From assembly GCA_028292075.1 (NCBI GenBank), contig JAQGNA010000056.1, positions 1-7,880 on the forward strand: a stretch of 7,880 bases of DNA, given 5' to 3'. The notes beneath the pieces are model-generated. The model saw nothing but the letters and a program-made list of their open reading frames with translations. It had not been told where the DNA came from and did not search any database. Positions 4,721 to 7,880 of this stretch are shown here, piece after piece. How positions within the stretch are numbered: position 1 is the stretch's first letter; each line of letters begins with the position of its first letter. Source of the DNA: Rhodoferax sp. (GTDB lineage Bacteria; Pseudomonadota; Gammaproteobacteria; Burkholderiales; Burkholderiaceae). Both the position numbers and the translations under genes were made by a program.

Positions 4721-7042
4721 ATGACACAGCCAATTTCCCGCCCGACCGCCTTCGCCATCACGTCGCTGGCCCTTTGCGCCATGATCGCCTGCGCCGGCGG
4801 CTTCGTACCGACCGGGGCGAGTGCCCAGGGCGCCAACACGGCGGCCAATGCCCGCGGCGGCCAGCGTGAACCGATCACGCTCAACTTCGTCAATGCCGAG
4901 ATCGAAGCCGTGGCCCGCACCATGGCCACGCTGACCGGGCGCAACGTGGTGGTCGACCCGCGCGTCAAGGGCACCATGACCCTGAGCACCGAGCGCCCGG
5001 TGGCGCCTTCGGTGGCGTACGACCAGTTCCTCGCGACCCTGCGCGTGCAGGGCTTCACCGTGGTGCAGTCAGGCGGCCTCGACAAGATCGTGCCCGAGGC
5101 CGACGCCAAGCTGCAGGGCGGGGCCGAGACCGTCTCCAACTCCGGCGACATGCCGCGCGGCGTGGCGGGCAACCAGATCGTCACCCAGATCTTCAAGCTG
5201 AATTACGAGAATGCGGCCAACCTGGTGCCGGTGCTGCGCCCGCTGATCAGCCCCAACAACACCATCAACGTGAACCCCGGCAACAACTCGCTGGTGATCA
5301 CCGACTACGCCGACAACCTGCGCCGCATCGGCCGCATCGTGGCGTCGATGGACGTGTCGAACGCCACCGACCTCGAGATCATTCCGCTGCAATACGCCCT
5401 GGCCACCGACCTGGTGCCACTGGTCACGCGGCTGGTCGACCCGGGCGCCAGCGGGGTCGGCGGTGCGCCTCAGGTGGCCGGTCAGTCCGACACATCTTTC
5501 AGGACCACCATCCTGGCCGAACCGCGCAGCAACGCGTTGATCGTGCGCGCGGCCAACCCCGCGCGTCTGGCGCTGGTGCGCGGCCTGGTGGCGCGGCTCG
5601 ACCAGCCCGCGGCCATGACGCCGGGCGGCCTGAACAACGCCAGCGGCAACATCCATGTGGTCTACCTGAAGAACGCCGACGCCACCAAGCTGGCCGTCAC
5701 CTTGCGGGCCGCCTTGAGTGGCGAAGCGCGCGGCAGCAGCAGCGGTAGCAGCGGCAGCAGCAGTTCCGGCAGTGGCCTCTCGACGACCAGCTCGGGGCTG
5801 TCGACCAGCGGCTCGGGCATGAACAGCGGCAACAGCGCGTCCTCGGGCGGGCTGAGCACCACGGGCTCGTTAAATTCCGCCAACAGCAATCAGCCCTCGA
5901 CCGGCGGCCAGATCCAGGCCGACCCGTCGACCAACTCACTCATCATCACCGCGCCCGAGCCGCAATACCGCCAGCTGCGGGCCGTGATCGACCAGCTCGA
6001 CGGACGCCGCGCCCAGGTGCTCGTGGAAAGCCTGATCGTCGAGGTCAACGCTTCAAAGGCGGCGCAGTTCGGCATCCAGTGGCAGGGGCTGCTGGGCAGC
6101 GGCGGCAACAACGTGGGCATTCTGGGCACCAACTTCGGCACGGGTGGCACGTCGAACATCATCAACCTGGCGCTGACCGCCGCCGGCGTGAGCTCGGGCT
6201 CGACGTCGAGCACAGCGACCACGCTGCCCTCCAACGGCGGCAACTTCGGCATCGCGCACAAGACCGGCGGCGTCTACGTGCTGGGCTTCCTGGCCAACTT
6301 CCTGCAGACCAACGGCGACGGCAACGTGCTGTCCACCCCCAACCTGCTGACGCTGGACAACGAGGAAGCCAAGATCGTCATCGGCGAGAACGTGCCGTTC
6401 CCCACCGGCTCCTACACCAACAACAACTCGAGCAGCGGCTCGGTGAACCCTTTCACCACGGTGGAGCGCAAGGACGTGGGCCTGACGCTCAAGATCCGGC
6501 CGCAGATCAACGAAAACGGCACGGTCAAGCTGGTGATCTTCCAGGAGACCTCGAACGTCAAGAGCGGCACGGAGCTGGCGGCCAACGGCCCGACCACCAC
6601 CAAGCGCTCGATCGAATCGACGGTGCTGGTAGACGACGGCAGCGTCGTGGTGATCGGCGGCCTGCTGCAGGACCAATACGCCGGCAACCAGGACAAGGTG
6701 CCGATCGTGGGCGACGTGCCGTTCTTCGGCAACCTGTTCAAGAGCGAGGTGCGCAGCCGCACCAAGACCAACCTGATGGTGTTCCTGCGGCCGGTGGTGG
6801 TGCGCGACGCCCGCGAGACCGATGCGTTGTCGATGGACCGCTACGACCTCATCCGCGGCATGCAGCGCGAGGCCCAGCCGGTGCAGAGCACCATGATCCC
6901 GGTGAACGAGGCGCCGATCCTCGCTCCCATCGTCAACCCCAACCTGCCGGCCCGCGGCAAGGACGTGCCGCCGCAGCCACTGGGCCAGTCGAGCGACAGC
7001 GTGCCGCCGGGCACGCCGCTGCAGACGCTGCCCACACGCTGA
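4721..7042 (+). CDS. gspD: GspD, outer-membrane secretin of type II secretion
   Basis: A 773-residue secretin. In the family, a ring of about 15 copies forms the outer-membrane gate for folded exoproteins. An N-terminal signal peptide is predicted to be cleaved at ASA/Q (residues 35/36). N0 lies at about 50-125 (ITLNFVNAEIEAVARTM), N1 at 151-212, N2 at 217-307 and N3 at 310-428. N3 is interrupted by a Ser/Gly-rich loop at 338-396. The secretin core begins near 430 (RRAQVLVESLIVEV), with a gate region around VPFPTGSY (558-565), VERKDVGLTLKIRPQI, and the secretin signature VPIVGDVPFFGNLF (660-673). After RPVVVRD (690-696) and DRYDLIRGMQ (706-715) comes a proline-rich tail to residue 773. The start at 4721 gives a normal signal peptide. 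An in-frame ATG at 4685 would add 12 residues and overlap gspN. gspE follows after 36 bases. Confidence 0.96.
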   Translation: MTQPISRPTAFAITSLALCAMIACAGGFVPTGASAQGANTAANARGGQREPITLNFVNAEIEAVARTMATLTGRNVVVDPRVKGTMTLSTERPVAPSVAYDQFLATLRVQGFTVVQSGGLDKIVPEADAKLQGGAETVSNSGDMPRGVAGNQIVTQIFKLNYENAANLVPVLRPLISPNNTINVNPGNNSLVITDYADNLRRIGRIVASMDVSNATDLEIIPLQYALATDLVPLVTRLVDPGASGVGGAPQVAGQSDTSFRTTILAEPRSNALIVRAANPARLALVRGLVARLDQPAAMTPGGLNNASGNIHVVYLKNADATKLAVTLRAALSGEARGSSSGSSGSSSSGSGLSTTSSGLSTSGSGMNSGNSASSGGLSTTGSLNSANSNQPSTGGQIQADPSTNSLIITAPEPQYRQLRAVIDQLDGRRAQVLVESLIVEVNASKAAQFGIQWQGLLGSGGNNVGILGTNFGTGGTSNIINLALTAAGVSSGSTSSTATTLPSNGGNFGIAHKTGGVYVLGFLANFLQTNGDGNVLSTPNLLTLDNEEAKIVIGENVPFPTGSYTNNNSSSGSVNPFTTVERKDVGLTLKIRPQINENGTVKLVIFQETSNVKSGTELAANGPTTTKRSIESTVLVDDGSVVVIGGLLQDQYAGNQDKVPIVGDVPFFGNLFKSEVRSRTKTNLMVFLRPVVVRDARETDALSMDRYDLIRGMQREAQPVQSTMIPVNEAPILAPIVNPNLPARGKDVPPQPLGQSSDSVPPGTPLQTLPTR
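5732..5908 (+). repeat. Ser/Gly-rich low-complexity tract in the GspD N3 domain
   Basis: The stretch encodes 59 residues composed mostly of Ser, Gly, Thr and Asn. It starts with a near-perfect AGC/GGC triplet run at 5732-5764. Degenerate GLSTT-like units follow at residues 353-356, 360-363 and 378-381. N3 domains of GspD commonly carry a variable disordered loop at this point. The DNA repeats make in-frame length changes between strains likely. A rare TTA leucine codon occurs at 5870-5872. Confidence 0.75.
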
Positions 7043-7078
7043 CAGTTTTCCGCCGCCACACCACTGCCTGGCTGAACC

Positions 7079-7880
7079 ATGCGACACCCTCTCCCCTATC
7101 CGTTCGCCCGCACACAGCAGCTGCTGCTGGAAGACAACCTCGGCGACCTGACGCTCTGGCTGCATCCGGCGTCGAACCCGAGCGGCCTGAGCGAGGTCAT
7201 GCGCAAGTACGACGTGCGCCGCATCGAAACCCTGCCCGCCGACGCGCTGGTGCAGCGCATCAGCGCGGCCTACGCGCAGGGCGAATCGAGCGCGGCCTCG
7301 GTGGTGAGCGAGGTCGAGAGCGATGCCGACCTTTCTCGCATGATGCAGGAGCTGCCGGCCGTCGAAGACCTGCTGGAGACCAGCGACGACGCGCCGATCA
7401 TCCGCATGCTGAACGCGCTGCTCACGCAGGCCGCGCGCGACGGCGCCAGCGACATCCACATCGAGCCGTACGAGCGGCATTCCTCGGTGCGCTTCCGGGT
7501 CGACGGCACGCTGCGCGAAGTGGTCCGGCCCAACCGGGCCCTGCACGCCGCGCTGATCTCGCGCCTGAAGATCATGGCCGAGCTCGACATCGCCGAGAAG
7601 CGCCTGCCGCAAGACGGACGCATCTCGCTGCGTATAGGAACGCGCGCGGTCGACGTTCGGGTGTCTACATTGCCAAGCGCCCACGGCGAACGCGCGGTGC
7701 TGCGTCTGCTCGACAAGAGCGAATCGAAACTGAGCCTCGAGTCGGTCGGCATGACGGGCGAGACGCTGCGCCGCTTCCTCGAGCTGATCGCGCAGCCGCA
7801 CGGGATCATCCTGGTGACTGGCCCGACCGGCTCGGGCAAGACCACCACGCTGTATGCAGCGCTGAGCCGGCTCGACGCCG
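7079..7880 (+). CDS. gspE: GspE, type II secretion ATPase (N-terminal part, cut by window edge)
   Basis: The first 267 codons of the cytoplasmic traffic ATPase that powers pseudopilus assembly and docks on GspL. The stop lies beyond the window; family members are typically around 460-570 residues. The frame is open from ATG 7079 to the edge. Residues 1-100 form the N-terminal domain that in the family contacts GspL, with YDVRRIETLP in it. The conserved block begins with DDAPIIRMLNALL (103 on), GASDIHIEP (122-130) and RFRVDG (138-143), followed by LPQDGR (176-181), a segment of the N2 domain. The Walker A motif GPTGSGKTT is at 248-256, with Lys254 and Thr255 as nucleotide-binding residues. The Asp box, Walker B and tetracysteine zinc region, if present, lie outside. 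The gene starts 36 bases after gspD with no strong Shine-Dalgarno. It could be confused with the PilB/GspE pilus ATPase family, but the gspD neighbour settles it. Confidence 0.95.
   Translation, partial: MRHPLPYPFARTQQLLLEDNLGDLTLWLHPASNPSGLSEVMRKYDVRRIETLPADALVQRISAAYAQGESSAASVVSEVESDADLSRMMQELPAVEDLLETSDDAPIIRMLNALLTQAARDGASDIHIEPYERHSSVRFRVDGTLREVVRPNRALHAALISRLKIMAELDIAEKRLPQDGRISLRIGTRAVDVRVSTLPSAHGERAVLRLLDKSESKLSLESVGMTGETLRRFLELIAQPHGIILVTGPTGSGKTTTLYAALSRLDA

Noticed and set aside
3493..5196. Long minus-strand open frame opposite gspM, gspN and gspD
   Set aside because: Same shadow effect. It spans three sense genes and shows no recognisable protein features.
7043..7078. Gap between gspD and gspE examined for a terminator or promoter
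   Set aside because: There is a short T run (TTTT) but no preceding hairpin and no -10-like element; it looks like a plain operon spacer.
6053..7801. Long minus-strand open frame (582 codons) opposite gspD and gspE
   Set aside because: Low-information, Arg/His/Val/Gln-rich translation opposite conserved secretin and ATPase domains; explained by third-position GC bias.

Overview
This window is one uninterrupted stretch of a general secretory pathway (type II secretion system, T2SS) gene cluster, all on the + strand. Eight genes are present in the order gspI (3' end only), gspJ, gspK, gspL, gspM, gspN, gspD, gspE (5' part only). The DNA is very GC-rich, with strong G/C third-position bias. The protein sequences and the order I-J-K-L-M-N-D-E suggest a beta-proteobacterium of the order Burkholderiales, most likely a Comamonadaceae-type organism. 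That assignment rests on recognition of the sequences and gene order, not on a database search.

Layout: bases 1-217 hold the C-terminus of the minor pseudopilin GspI. GspJ (217-924) and GspK (921-1949) follow with start/stop overlaps (TGATG, then ATGA), each preceded by a good Shine-Dalgarno sequence. A 42-base gap (1950-1991) follows, with a plausible sigma70-type -10 element and a 7-codon mini-ORF that ends on the gspL start codon. Then come the inner-membrane platform genes gspL (1992-3359) and gspM (3356-3856, ATGA overlap), gspN (3877-4716), the outer-membrane secretin gspD (4721-7042) and the first 267 codons of the secretion ATPase gspE (7079 to the window edge, just past its Walker A motif). 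There is no gap longer than 42 bases, and I see no RNA genes, mobile elements, CRISPR arrays or convincing terminators.

How the parts work together: GspI, J and K form, with GspH, the tip complex of the periplasmic pseudopilus. GspL and GspM link that apparatus in the inner membrane to the cytoplasmic ATPase GspE. GspD is the outer-membrane gate through which folded exoproteins leave. GspN is an accessory inner-membrane-anchored protein. gspC, gspF, gspG and gspH are not in the window; gspG and gspH probably lie upstream and gspF downstream.

I did not find a new biological system here. The parts most worth a second look are lineage-specific additions to known proteins: a Ser/Thr/Asn-rich C-terminal tail on GspL with atypical codons, a Gly-rich insert in GspL, a 59-residue Ser/Gly loop in the GspD N3 domain, and a proline-rich GspD C-terminus. 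The possible promoter and leader peptide before gspL are also of interest.
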